A stretch of 33,182 bases of DNA from Eubacterium sp. CAG:180 (GTDB taxonomy: Bacteria; Bacillota; Clostridia; Oscillospirales; Acutalibacteraceae): contig HF993132.1 of NCBI GenBank assembly GCA_000432435.1, forward strand, positions 130,560 through 163,741, in the 5' to 3' direction. Made by a program: the position numbers and the translations under genes. Positions 23,612 through 30,190 of this stretch are shown here, in pieces; positions within the stretch are counted from its first letter, which is position 1; every line of letters starts with the position of its first letter. Below the pieces are notes generated by a model. That model made no database searches and was not told the DNA's origin. It saw nothing but the letters and a program-made list of their open reading frames with translations.

Positions 23612-23653
23612 AAGACTTACGTATGGCAAACGCCGTACGTAGGTCTTTTTTTG
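23612..23653 (+). terminator. expression-platform terminator of the manganese riboswitch
   Basis: A 16-bp stem (23612-23627 with 23632-23647, two G-U pairs, AAAC loop) is followed by eight T. It lies between the aptamer and the mntP ribosome binding site, so it is the regulated terminator. Confidence 0.88.
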
Positions 23654-23674
23654 TTTACAAACGGAGGTTGTGTT

Positions 23675-24256
23675 ATGGGTTTTTCCGAGCTTTTACTCAT
23701 TGCCGTCGGGCTTTCAATGGATGCGTTTGCAGTAGCTGTTTGCAAGGGACTGAAAATGCGGCGACTTGATATCGGCAAAACAGCCGTTATTGCGCTTTTT
23801 TTCGGCGGATTTCAGGCATTGATGCCGCTACTTGGTTGGGCACTCGGTAAGCAGTTTGAGCACTACATAACGAGCATTGACCATTGGATTGCTTTTTTTC
23901 TGCTGTTGTTTATCGGCGGAAAAATGATAATAGAATCGTTTAAAAAGGATAAGGACACCGATGAAAAGCCCGAATACGAAGAAAAGCTCGACCTTAAGGA
24001 GCTAACTCTTATGGCGGTGGCAACGAGTATCGATGCACTCGCCGTCGGCGTTACTTTTGCTTTTTTGCAGGTGAATATCCTGACATCGATAACCGTAATA
24101 GGAAGTGTAACATTTATACTCTCCGCTCTCGGCGTGGGCGTAGGACACAAATTCGGAGCGAAGTATAAAAACAAAGCGGAGCTTTGCGGCGGAATAATAC
24201 TCGTTTTAATCGGCATAAAGATTTTGCTTGAACATCTAGGAGTGTTAAGCTTTTAA
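23675..24256 (+). CDS. mntP: manganese efflux pump MntP
   Basis: 193 residues from the ATG at 23675, 7 nt after ACGGAGG; an in-frame TTG at 23651 lies inside the riboswitch terminator and is rejected. MntP exports Mn2+ across the cytoplasmic membrane. Two homologous halves are visible, each with the family motif: GLSMDAFAVAVCKG (about 11-24) and ATSIDALAVGV (about 117-127), whose aspartates are needed for transport. Six transmembrane helices are expected, with a charged cytoplasmic loop (KKDKDTDEKPEYEEKLD) in the middle. A manganese riboswitch controls it, and a DtxR/MntR-type regulator lies convergently downstream. Confidence 0.95.
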   Translation: MGFSELLLIAVGLSMDAFAVAVCKGLKMRRLDIGKTAVIALFFGGFQALMPLLGWALGKQFEHYITSIDHWIAFFLLLFIGGKMIIESFKKDKDTDEKPEYEEKLDLKELTLMAVATSIDALAVGVTFAFLQVNILTSITVIGSVTFILSALGVGVGHKFGAKYKNKAELCGGIILVLIGIKILLEHLGVLSF

Positions 24257-24265
24257 TTGTTTCAT

Positions 24266-24306
24266 AAAAAAAGCGGCAAGACGATTTTTTCGCCTTGTCG
24301 CTTTTT
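24266..24306. terminator. bidirectional terminator between mntP and the MntR-like gene
   Basis: Near-perfect 17-bp stem (AAAAAGCGGCAAGACGA paired with its mirror at 24290-24306; one mismatch, one G-U) flanked by A and T runs between convergent genes. Confidence 0.85.
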
Positions 24307-24328
24307 ATCTGTAATTTTTAAGCATCTG

Positions 24329-24694
24329 TTATTTGTCACGGAACAGCTTTTTTACGGCGTTAAAGGTTTCGTCGCTTATAACGTGCTCGATTTTGCAGGC
24401 GTCATTTGTTGCCGTTTCGGCGGAAACGCCTATCGACTCGAAAAATTGCGACAGCACCACGTGGCGCTCATATGTTTTGTGTGCAACTTTTTTGCCCTCA
24501 TCGGTCAAAAACAAATAGCCGTTTTTATCGGTGTAGAGGTATCCGCCTTGCTTTAAAAGGCCAACGGCACGGCTTACGCTGGGCTTTGAGAAACCCATTT
24601 TCTCACACACATCTATCGAACGGACGCTGTCGCTGTTTTTTGACAGCAAATATATTGTTTCGAGATACATCTCGCCGGATTCCTGCAAATGCAT
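24329..24694 (-). CDS. DtxR/MntR-family metal-dependent transcriptional regulator
   Basis: 121 residues. The N-terminal winged helix-turn-helix starts ESGEMYLETIYLLSK and contains the recognition region MGFSKPSVSRAVGLLKQGGYL (about 33-53). The dimerisation/metal-binding segment follows, with conserved Glu, His and Cys (HKTYERHVVLSQFFESIGV, DACKIEHVIS). The protein lacks the C-terminal SH3-like domain, as in MntR. Its position beside mntP argues for a manganese sensor, perhaps controlling uptake genes elsewhere. It has its own promoter. Confidence 0.88.
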   Translation of the reverse strand: MHLQESGEMYLETIYLLSKNSDSVRSIDVCEKMGFSKPSVSRAVGLLKQGGYLYTDKNGYLFLTDEGKKVAHKTYERHVVLSQFFESIGVSAETATNDACKIEHVISDETFNAVKKLFRDK

Positions 24695-24769
24695 TTATAT
24701 TCATTCCTTTAAAAGTTTGAACAGCCTATCTTTTTAAAAGCTTTGACGGTACAAACAAATTTATAAAAT

Positions 24770-24798
24770 ATTTTAGCATAAATATATAATTTTTTCAA
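24770..24798 (-). promoter_or_regulatory. promoter of the MntR-like gene
   Basis: Minus strand TTGAAA (24798-24793), 17-bp spacer, TAAAAT (24775-24770), in the gap before the start codon at 24694. Confidence 0.65.
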
Positions 24799-24810
24799 GT
24801 GACGCCGCGT

Positions 24811-25641
24811 TTAATCGCAAAAAGAGCGGAGCAACTCAATTTCTGCCTTGTAGCCGTCAAGGTCGTTCGGTGTTTCAAGATAAAACGGCAGGTGATTAAG
24901 AACGGGATGAGTGACTATTCTTTTCATGGCGTCAAGCCCAATATAGCCTTTACCTATGCATTCGTGTCTATCCTTATGACTGCCGAGCGGATTTTTACTG
25001 TCATTTATATGTATGGCTCGAAGCTTTTCAAGGCCTATTATTCTGTCAAAATCCGTAAGCACCTCGTCAAGAGAGTTTACAATATCGTAGCCGGCGTCAA
25101 AAACGTGGCACGTGTCAAGGCACACGCCGACTTTTTCACTCAATTCGATACGGTCGAGTATTTCTCGAAGCTCATCAAAGCTTTTGCCGACCTCTGTGCC
25201 CTTTCCTGCCATGGTTTCCAAAAGCACGGTGGTAGTCTGCCCCTTTGTCAATATCCTGTTAAGCTGACACGATATCAGCTCAATACCATTTTGGGTTCCG
25301 AGACCTGTATGGCTGCCGGGGTGAAAATTGTACATCTGATTCGGAGTGAATTCCATCCTCTTGAGGTCGTCGGCCATTGTATCAAGCGCAAATTGCCTCG
25401 TGTCTTCGTTTGCGGAGCACGGGTTCAAGGTGTAAGGAGCGTGTGCCAAAATAAAGGGAAAACGATTTTCCTCCATAAGCTCAAGAAGTTTTTTTGCGTC
25501 ATTCGGGTCTATTTCCTTTGCTTTGCTTCCGCGCGGATTGCGCGTGAAAAACTGAAACGTGTCAGCACCTATTTTCAAAGCGGTTTCACCCATTTTGTAA
25601 AAGCCTCCCGATGATGAGAGGTGGCAGCCTATATGGAGCAT
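24811..25641 (-). CDS. nfo: endonuclease IV (AP endonuclease)
   Basis: 276 residues, full length. It cleaves DNA 5' to abasic sites and removes blocked 3' ends in base excision repair, using a trinuclear zinc centre. Metal-site motifs seen include HIGCHLSSSGGF at the N-terminus, LAHAPYTLN, NFHPGSHTG, LDTCHVFDAGYD and the closing HINDSKNPLGSHKDRHECIG. It is followed by the separately promoted MntR-like gene. A -10-like TAAAAT with TTGCTG at 18 bp lies upstream on the minus strand. Confidence 0.95.
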   Translation of the reverse strand: MLHIGCHLSSSGGFYKMGETALKIGADTFQFFTRNPRGSKAKEIDPNDAKKLLELMEENRFPFILAHAPYTLNPCSANEDTRQFALDTMADDLKRMEFTPNQMYNFHPGSHTGLGTQNGIELISCQLNRILTKGQTTTVLLETMAGKGTEVGKSFDELREILDRIELSEKVGVCLDTCHVFDAGYDIVNSLDEVLTDFDRIIGLEKLRAIHINDSKNPLGSHKDRHECIGKGYIGLDAMKRIVTHPVLNHLPFYLETPNDLDGYKAEIELLRSFCD

Positions 25642-25835
25642 AGCTTTGCACCGTCCTTAATTCTTTGTTGCATTTAATTTTATCATAAATTGCCCTATGA
25701 CAGCAAGAACGAAACGAAGTGCGGCGGTGAAAGCCGCAATTTACTGTTCAATGCTCTCCGAAACGGTCAAAATCTTTGATTTGGTTTTTGTTTCGTGGGG
25801 TTATTTTAACATGAAATTGCACTGTAAGAATAAAA

Positions 25836-25876
25836 AAAGTCGAGCAGCCAAGACTTTGCCTTTACCGCTCGACTTT
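25836..25876 (-). terminator. intrinsic terminator after the hemolysin III family gene
   Basis: AAAGTCGAGC (25836-25845) pairs with GCTCGACTTT (25867-25876); on the minus strand it is followed by a run of seven T. The loop holds a further imperfect hairpin. Confidence 0.8.
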
Positions 25877-25901
25877 GCTTTTCGGTTCGCTTCTTGCCCG
25901 C

Positions 25902-26570
25902 TTATACAAGCACATACATATATACAGCGAGAAAGTGAAGAACAGAGCCTATTATTATAAAGAAATGAAAAACCGTGTGAAAATAGCGCTTTTTGCTGCC
26001 TATGCCGTAGAGAATGACTCCGAGTGTATATGCTATACCGCCTGAAATCAAGAATATAACTCCTGTTCTGCTGAAAACCTCCCACAGGGTTTTTATCGAG
26101 ATTATTATCAGCCAGCCGAGTGCGAGATACATGACAACGTCTATTCCCTTTGTCTTTTCAAAAATCGTAAGAGTAAGCGGTATCATTGTCGCCACAACAA
26201 CCCATGCGACAGCGAAAATCACCCAGCCGAGAACAGGCTTTACCGGCTTGATTACGAGCAGCGCAAACGGCGTTATTGTGCCGGCAATCATCGGATATAT
26301 CATCGAGTGATCTATCATTCTCATTACCTTTTTGCCGTTGTTAGGGCGCAATGCGTGGTAAACCGAAGAGCACGAATACATAGCTATCATGGTGATGCCG
26401 TATATAAAGCTCAAAAGCAGATAATCCCATCTGCGAAGAATTATTGATTTTATGCAGCACATCAAAAGTGCCACTACCGACAGTCCGCCGCCTACCATAT
26501 GTGATATTGAATTGAGCCAGTCCTCTTTTCTTGTGTAATCGGCAAGCTTGACCTTATCGAGATATGCCAT
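25902..26570 (-). CDS. hemolysin III family (PAQR-like) membrane protein
   Basis: 222 residues from the ATG at 26570, 8 nt after AAAGGAGG; an earlier in-frame start at 26636 overlaps the gene's promoter and is rejected. Seven transmembrane helices are expected. Conserved residues of the PAQR/HlyIII superfamily are visible: NSISHMVGG near the N-terminus, SSVYHA, MIDHSMIYP, and HTVFHFFIIIGSVLHF at the C-terminus, whose histidines form a zinc site. Despite the name, most members are not proven haemolysins; roles in lipid signalling or membrane homeostasis are proposed. It is a single-gene unit. Confidence 0.9.
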   Translation of the reverse strand: MAYLDKVKLADYTRKEDWLNSISHMVGGGLSVVALLMCCIKSIILRRWDYLLLSFIYGITMIAMYSCSSVYHALRPNNGKKVMRMIDHSMIYPMIAGTITPFALLVIKPVKPVLGWVIFAVAWVVVATMIPLTLTIFEKTKGIDVVMYLALGWLIIISIKTLWEVFSRTGVIFLISGGIAYTLGVILYGIGSKKRYFHTVFHFFIIIGSVLHFLAVYMYVLV

Positions 26571-26608
26571 ATTTTTTCCTCCTTTAGCTCTCGTTCGTTT
26601 GTGTCTCC

Positions 26609-26636
26609 ATTTTAGCTTATGAATTATTAACTTCAA
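26609..26636 (-). promoter_or_regulatory. promoter of the hemolysin III family gene
   Basis: Minus strand TTGAAG (26636-26631), 16-bp spacer, TAAAAT (26614-26609). Confidence 0.6.
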
Positions 26637-26692
26637 GACATTCTGCTTTGCAAAACGAAAAAAGCGGAAAATATAGGTTGCGGAGCGGTAGC

Positions 26693-26719
26693 AAAAGCCG
26701 CAACTTAAAGTTGCGGCTT
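26693..26719 (-). terminator. terminator overlapping the end of the flavodoxin-like gene
   Basis: AAGCCGCAACTT (26719-26708 on the minus strand) and AAGTTGCGGCTT (26706-26695) form a 12-bp stem followed by TT. The stop codon (26707-26705) sits at the apex, so the last codons are part of the terminator. Confidence 0.65.
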
Positions 26720-27193
26720 CAGTTTATCAACAAAATCCGATATTTTGTCGGTGTCGAGCGAAAACGTCTTGTAAACATCCTTTTCACGTTCGGCCTTTAA
26801 AATCATGTTTGCGGCAAATCGGTCTGTTCCGCGCAGCCTTTTAAAGTCAAGCTCGCCGCCTATTGCGGCGACGGCAACGGCTTCACTTAAAAGCTGAGAG
26901 GGGATATTGCGCTTAAAATAACCGTCGCCGTTTTCGGGAAAAATGCAGGTTAAAAAATATGCGCATTTTCTCTCGGAAAGCGGCTTTATGAACCGAAAGA
27001 GCAGCTTTGTTATCAGCTTGTCAACCGTTCCCATGCGTATGTCGCTGCCGATTATGACGAAATTATATTTAGACAGGTCAAAGCTATCCTCTGCGATGTT
27101 AAAAATATCGCATCCGCCGAGTTTTTCGGCAATCAACCCGGCAACCTTTTTTGCGGAGCCGTATTTGCTCGCATATATAATGCATACAGACAT
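26705..27193 (-). CDS. flavodoxin-like domain protein
   Basis: 162 residues. The N-terminus CIIYASKYGSAKKVAGLIAEKL is the FMN phosphate-binding loop of flavodoxins, and NFVIIGSDIRMGTVDK is the second FMN contact region. Length and pattern resemble the flavodoxin/HemG (menaquinone-dependent protoporphyrinogen oxidase) group, but a specific reaction cannot be assigned. AGAGGT precedes the ATG. It follows a 39-residue membrane peptide gene by 30 bp and is probably co-transcribed with it. The terminator overlaps its final codons. Confidence 0.85.
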   Translation of the reverse strand: MSVCIIYASKYGSAKKVAGLIAEKLGGCDIFNIAEDSFDLSKYNFVIIGSDIRMGTVDKLITKLLFRFIKPLSERKCAYFLTCIFPENGDGYFKRNIPSQLLSEAVAVAAIGGELDFKRLRGTDRFAANMILKAEREKDVYKTFSLDTDKISDFVDKLKPQL

Positions 27194-27223
27194 TTTCTAC
27201 CTCTTAAACAGAATGTAAAATCA

Positions 27224-27343
27224 TTATTTCAGTTCGGAAGAAATTTTGTCCTTTTCCTTAACGGCATCATACATACAGAAAAGAGTGGTGACGGCGGAAA
27301 AAATCAAAGCCGACCATTTGAACATTTTTTTTATAAATTCCAT
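27224..27343 (-). CDS. 39-residue single-pass membrane peptide
   Basis: A short gene beginning MEFIKKMFKWSALIFSAVTT and ending DAVKEKDKISSELK. A Lys-rich start, a hydrophobic helix (about residues 8-25) and a charged tail make a plausible small membrane protein. AAAGG lies 12 nt before the ATG. It is followed after 30 bp by the flavodoxin-like gene on the same strand, and a promoter lies upstream, so it is probably translated. I know no family for it. Many clostridia have similarly placed tiny membrane proteins, but conservation would need testing. Confidence 0.5.
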   Translation of the reverse strand: MEFIKKMFKWSALIFSAVTTLFCMYDAVKEKDKISSELK

Positions 27344-27362
27344 TTGATATTTGCGCCTTTCC

Positions 27363-27385
27363 GACTGTCCGCCGCGGCGGCAGTC
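27363..27385 (-). repeat. GC-rich inverted repeat in the small-peptide leader
   Basis: GACTG...CAGTC flank the palindrome CCGCCGCGGCGG with one unpaired base. It forms a very stable hairpin ending 4 nt before the AAAGG ribosome binding site of the 39-residue gene (minus strand). No T-run follows, so it is not a terminator. Confidence 0.6.
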
Positions 27386-27442
27386 TGTCATTGCTTGTTG
27401 TCACGTCTTGATTTTTTGCTTTTTATATACTATATATAATAT

Positions 27443-27473
27443 ATCCGGCGTATATAAAAAGTCAAACATATTT
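27443..27473 (-). promoter_or_regulatory. candidate promoter of the small peptide-flavodoxin unit
   Basis: On the minus strand TTGACT is followed at about 18 bp by TATATT within a TATA-rich stretch. This lies in the 380-bp gap between the divergent 39-residue gene and rpmG; between it and the ribosomal promoter (about 27475-27590) I see no gene or clear signal. Confidence 0.5.
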
Positions 27474-27592
27474 TTCCGTTTCCGTGAATCGCGAGGAGAT
27501 AGGCTTCTTTCGCAGGACGGACGGAACAATTGACAAAAACCGCAAAATTCACGACTTGCCGGACACTGTCGCCGCAAATTGAATAAAAACTA

Positions 27593-27621
27593 TTGACTTA
27601 AAGCCCATAGTGTGATATAGT
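27593..27621 (+). promoter_or_regulatory. promoter of the rpmG-secE-nusG-rplK-rplA operon
   Basis: TTGACT (27593-27598), 17-bp spacer, TATAGT (27616-27621). Expected start near 27628. Confidence 0.75.
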
Positions 27622-27628
27622 AACTGTA

Positions 27629-27699
27629 CCTCTGAAAGAGGGTTCTTTTTTTGTGCCCGCTTTTTTCGAGGTAGGCTAACATAAGCGGCCGTGAGCCGC
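27629..27699 (+). promoter_or_regulatory. structured leader of the rpmG operon
   Basis: A 5-bp hairpin CCTCT-GAA-AGAGG sits at the expected transcript start and is followed closely by a run of T ending at 27652. A second hairpin, GCGGC/GCCGC (27685-27689 with 27695-27699), precedes the GGAGG of rpmG. The first resembles a miniature terminator but would release only a ~25-nt RNA. Confidence 0.35.
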
Positions 27700-27722
27700 C
27701 AATAACGGAGGTGCCGAAATAA

Positions 27723-27872
27723 ATGAGAGTCAAAATCACATTAGCTTGCACTGAATGCAAACAGCGCAACTACAACACGATGAAGAACAAGAAAAATTCA
27801 CCCGACAGGTTGGAGATGAATAAGTATTGCCCCTTCTGCAAGAAGCATACTCTCCACAGGGAAACTAAGTAA
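27723..27872 (+). CDS. rpmG: 50S ribosomal protein L33
   Basis: 49 residues, normal for L33. It is the zinc-binding form, with CTEC (Cys9, Cys12) and CPFC (Cys36, Cys39). MRVKITLACTEC is a typical N-terminus. CGGAGG lies upstream of the ATG at 27723. It heads the operon with secE, nusG, rplK and rplA, the usual order in Firmicutes. Confidence 0.95.
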   Translation: MRVKITLACTECKQRNYNTMKNKKNSPDRLEMNKYCPFCKKHTLHRETK

Positions 27873-27886
27873 GCGGAGGTAAAAAT

Positions 27887-28273
27887 ATGGCTGACGAAAA
27901 CAAAAAAGTTTCTGCCGAAAATACCAAACCCGCAAAGCAAGTGAAAGACAAAAAGGCTGAAAAGCCTGCGAAAACCGCAAAAGTAAAGGACAAGAAGCCT
28001 AACGTATTCGTACGTATGGGCAGGAGTATAAAGAAGTTCTTTAAGGAACTTCGCGGCGAGTCCAAAAAGGTCGTTTGGCCCGACAGAAAAACCGTACTCA
28101 AGTCCTCGCTTGTAGTTATAGTTTCGGTTGTTATTATCGGAGTCGTTATATGGCTTATTGACACCGGACTTTCCGAACTCGTTAAGCTTCTTATAAATCT
28201 CGCTTCCAAATCAGGCGGCGGAGCAGGGGCTGCGACGGCTGGTGCGATTACAGCAAACTTTTTCAGCTTATAA
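27887..28273 (+). CDS. secE: preprotein translocase subunit SecE
   Basis: 128 residues. The conserved part is about residues 45-105: FFKELRGESKKVVWPDRKTV is the amphipathic SecE signature, followed by one membrane helix (SLVVIVSVVIIGVVIWLIDTG). SecE clamps SecY in the protein-export channel. It is longer than the ~60-residue minimal SecE because of a ~40-residue Lys/Ala-rich N-terminal extension and a Gly/Ala-rich C-terminal tail. GGAGG lies 7 nt before the ATG; nusG follows after 12 bp. Confidence 0.93.
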   Translation: MADENKKVSAENTKPAKQVKDKKAEKPAKTAKVKDKKPNVFVRMGRSIKKFFKELRGESKKVVWPDRKTVLKSSLVVIVSVVIIGVVIWLIDTGLSELVKLLINLASKSGGGAGAATAGAITANFFSL

Positions 28274-28285
28274 CGGAGGTAGCAT

Positions 28286-28846
28286 ATGGCAGATATCTCC
28301 AAATGGTATGTAGTTCATACCTATTCGGGTTATGAAAACAAGGTTGCGTCAAACATTGAAACAGTTGTCGAGAACCGTAAAATTCATGACCAGATTCTTG
28401 AAGTAAAGGTTCCCACGGAAACCGTTACCGAAATACGTGACGACGGAACCAAAAAAGAAGTAGAACGCAAAATATTCCCGGGCTATGTGCTTGTTAAGGT
28501 CGCCGTCTATGAGGACGAGGACTCCGACGAGCTTCAGATGAACGACGACACCTGGTACGTAATACGCAATACGCGCGGCGTTACCGGCTTCGTGGGTCCT
28601 GAGGGAAAACCCGTTCCGCTCACCGACGATGAGATTTATGCTCTCGGCGTTGAGAAGAAGGTAGTTGAGGTCAACTACAAGAAGGGCGATATGGTTTCCA
28701 TAATCGACGGCGCGTTCGAAGGCGTTATCGGCGTTGTTGACAATGTCGATACCGACAACAATTCTGTCAGAGTCGTTATTTCAATGCTCGGCAGAGAGAC
28801 CCCGGTCGATCTTGAACTCGACCAGGTTGAAGCAATAAACAATTAA
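28286..28846 (+). CDS. nusG: transcription termination/antitermination protein NusG
   Basis: 186 residues, full length. The NGN domain (WYVVHTYSGYENKVASNI, about 7-24, through VRNTRGVTGFVG-like IRNTRGVTGFVG) binds RNA polymerase. The C-terminal KOW domain (KKGDMVSIIDGAFEGVIG, about 133-150) contacts Rho or ribosomal protein S10. GGAGG precedes the ATG. It follows secE closely, and rplK begins 113 bp downstream after a small terminator-like hairpin. Confidence 0.96.
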   Translation: MADISKWYVVHTYSGYENKVASNIETVVENRKIHDQILEVKVPTETVTEIRDDGTKKEVERKIFPGYVLVKVAVYEDEDSDELQMNDDTWYVIRNTRGVTGFVGPEGKPVPLTDDEIYALGVEKKVVEVNYKKGDMVSIIDGAFEGVIGVVDNVDTDNNSVRVVISMLGRETPVDLELDQVEAINN

Positions 28847-28857
28847 AACAGGTAATC

Positions 28858-28876
28858 AGCGGTATATCCGCTTTTT
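28858..28876 (+). terminator. short terminator-like hairpin between nusG and rplK
   Basis: AGCGG-TATAT-CCGCT (28858-28872) followed by TTTT. With only 5 bp it would be a partial terminator, allowing rplK-rplA expression to be set apart from rpmG-secE-nusG. Confidence 0.45.
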
Positions 28877-28899
28877 ATGGCGTATCTTAAGGGTGCGCT

Positions 28900-28939
28900 G
28901 TGGGAGGGGTGAGTCGAGCGCTCATTCCGCCACTACCAC
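28900..28939 (+). promoter_or_regulatory. candidate L1-binding site in the rplK leader
   Basis: GTGGGAGG (28900-28907) and TACCAC (28934-28939) match the two sides of the L1 site in 23S rRNA (GGUGGGAGG...UACCACC). The inner helix GGGGTGAG/CTCATTCC (28906-28913 with 28921-28928) and outer GTGG/CCAC leave an asymmetric internal loop as in known L1 sites. L1 is known to repress the L11-L1 genes by binding such a mimic. Confidence 0.6.
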
Positions 28940-28959
28940 GAATTTTGGAGGTGCAAACA

Positions 28960-29385
28960 ATGGCTCAAAAGGTAATAGGCTTTATTAAGCTTCAGATCCC
29001 GGCCGGAAAAGCAACGCCGGCTCCGCCTGTTGGTCCGGCACTCGGTCAGCACGGTGTAAACATTATGGCGTTCACAAAGGAATTTAACGAACGCACAAAG
29101 AACGACGCAGGTCTTATAATCCCCGTCGTTATCACGGTCTATGCAGACCATTCATTCACATTCGTAACTAAGACTCCGCCCGCGGCAGTCCTTATCAAAA
29201 AGGCTTGCGGCATTGAGAGCGGTTCGGGTGTTCCGAATAAGACTAAGGTCGCATCGATAACAAAAGATCAGGTAAGAAAAATCGCTGAGCAGAAGATGCC
29301 CGATTTAAACGCAGCTACCGTTGAAACAGCTATGAGCATGATCGCCGGTACAGCTCGTTCCATGGGCATAACTGTCGTAGATTGA
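28960..29385 (+). CDS. rplK: 50S ribosomal protein L11
   Basis: 141 residues from the ATG at 28960, 6 nt after GGAGGTG; the frame extends upstream to a GTG at 28900 but that lies in the leader structure. MAQKVIGFIKLQIPAGKATP and PPVGPALGQHGVNIM are the conserved N-terminal segments; the C-terminal domain binds the GTPase-associated region of 23S rRNA. It precedes rplA as in most bacteria. Confidence 0.97.
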   Translation: MAQKVIGFIKLQIPAGKATPAPPVGPALGQHGVNIMAFTKEFNERTKNDAGLIIPVVITVYADHSFTFVTKTPPAAVLIKKACGIESGSGVPNKTKVASITKDQVRKIAEQKMPDLNAATVETAMSMIAGTARSMGITVVD

Positions 29386-29393
29386 TCTCCCCC

Positions 29394-29418
29394 GTGGGAG
29401 GAAAGATCCGATAACCAC
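29394..29418 (+). promoter_or_regulatory. second candidate L1-binding site between rplK and rplA
   Basis: GTGGGAGG (29394-29401) and AACCAC (29413-29418) again resemble the L1 rRNA site. GTGG/CCAC and GGA/TCC helices are separated by an asymmetric internal loop, with an AAGA apical loop. It lies just before the rplA ribosome binding site (29424-29430). Confidence 0.5.
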
Positions 29419-29440
29419 TTAATGGGAGGAAAATTAGATT

Positions 29441-30148
29441 ATGAAACACGGTAAGAAATACGTCGAAAGCGCTAAGCTTATCGACAGAACAAAGCTTTAT
29501 GACGCTCCGGAAGCACTTGAACTTTCAGTTAAGACAGCTACCGCGAAGTTTGATGAAACAATAGAAGCACACATTCGCCTCGGCGTTGACTCTCGTCATG
29601 CCGACCAGCAGGTAAGAGGCGCTGTCGTTCTTCCGAACGGAACCGGCAAAAAGGTAAGAGTTGCCGTTTTCGCTAAGGGCGACGCCGCTAAGGCTGCACA
29701 GGCTGCCGGTGCTGAGTTCGTCGGTGACGCCGACCTCGTTGCAGAGGTTCAGGGCGGTATGATGGACTTCGACGTCTGCATAGCTTCACCCGATATGATG
29801 GGTCTTGTAGGCCGCTTAGGTAAGGTTCTCGGTCCTCGCGGACTTATGCCGTCACCCAAGGCCGGCACAGTAACACCCGACGTTGCAAAGGCTGTTACCG
29901 AGGCTAAGGCAGGTAAAATCGAGTACAGACTCGATAAAAACAACATCATCCATTGCCCCATTGGCAAGGCTTCATTCGGCAAAGATAAGCTCTGTGAGAA
30001 CTTCAACACTCTTATGGATGCTATTGTTAAGGCTAAGCCGGCCGCAATGAAGGGTCAGTATATTAAGTCCTGCGTTGTTGCTACAACAATGGGCCCCGGC
30101 GTTAAAATCAACGCCAACAAGTTCGGTACCGCAGTAGTTGCCGAATAA
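29441..30148 (+). CDS. rplA: 50S ribosomal protein L1
   Basis: 235 residues, full length. MKHGKKYVESAKLIDRTKLY, DSRHADQQVRGAVVLPNGTG and MGLVGRLGKVLGPRGLMPSP are conserved L1 segments. It builds the mobile L1 stalk at the tRNA exit site and is the usual translational repressor of its own operon. GGGAGG precedes the ATG. The rplJ promoter follows 10 bp after the stop codon. Confidence 0.97.
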   Translation: MKHGKKYVESAKLIDRTKLYDAPEALELSVKTATAKFDETIEAHIRLGVDSRHADQQVRGAVVLPNGTGKKVRVAVFAKGDAAKAAQAAGAEFVGDADLVAEVQGGMMDFDVCIASPDMMGLVGRLGKVLGPRGLMPSPKAGTVTPDVAKAVTEAKAGKIEYRLDKNNIIHCPIGKASFGKDKLCENFNTLMDAIVKAKPAAMKGQYIKSCVVATTMGPGVKINANKFGTAVVAE

Positions 30149-30157
30149 TCAAAATAC

Positions 30158-30186
30158 TTGACAGAGCCGCGGCTCTGTGTTAGTAT
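30158..30186 (+). promoter_or_regulatory. promoter of rplJL with a 16-bp palindrome filling the spacer
   Basis: TTGACA (30158-30163), 17-bp spacer, TAGTAT (30181-30186). CAGAGCCGCGGCTCTG (30162-30177) is a perfect palindrome that starts in the -35 and fills most of the spacer. As RNA it could end the rplA transcript, but it lacks a T-run. Confidence 0.75.
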
Positions 30187-30190
30187 AATA

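Noticed and set aside
24799..25614. 271-codon plus-strand frame opposite nfo
   Set aside because: Lies on the opposite strand of a complete endonuclease IV gene with all metal-binding motifs; no start signal.
27475..27590. tRNA or small RNA gene in the gap before rpmG
   Set aside because: No cloverleaf, no promoter-terminator pair; only a TTGACA without a matching -10.
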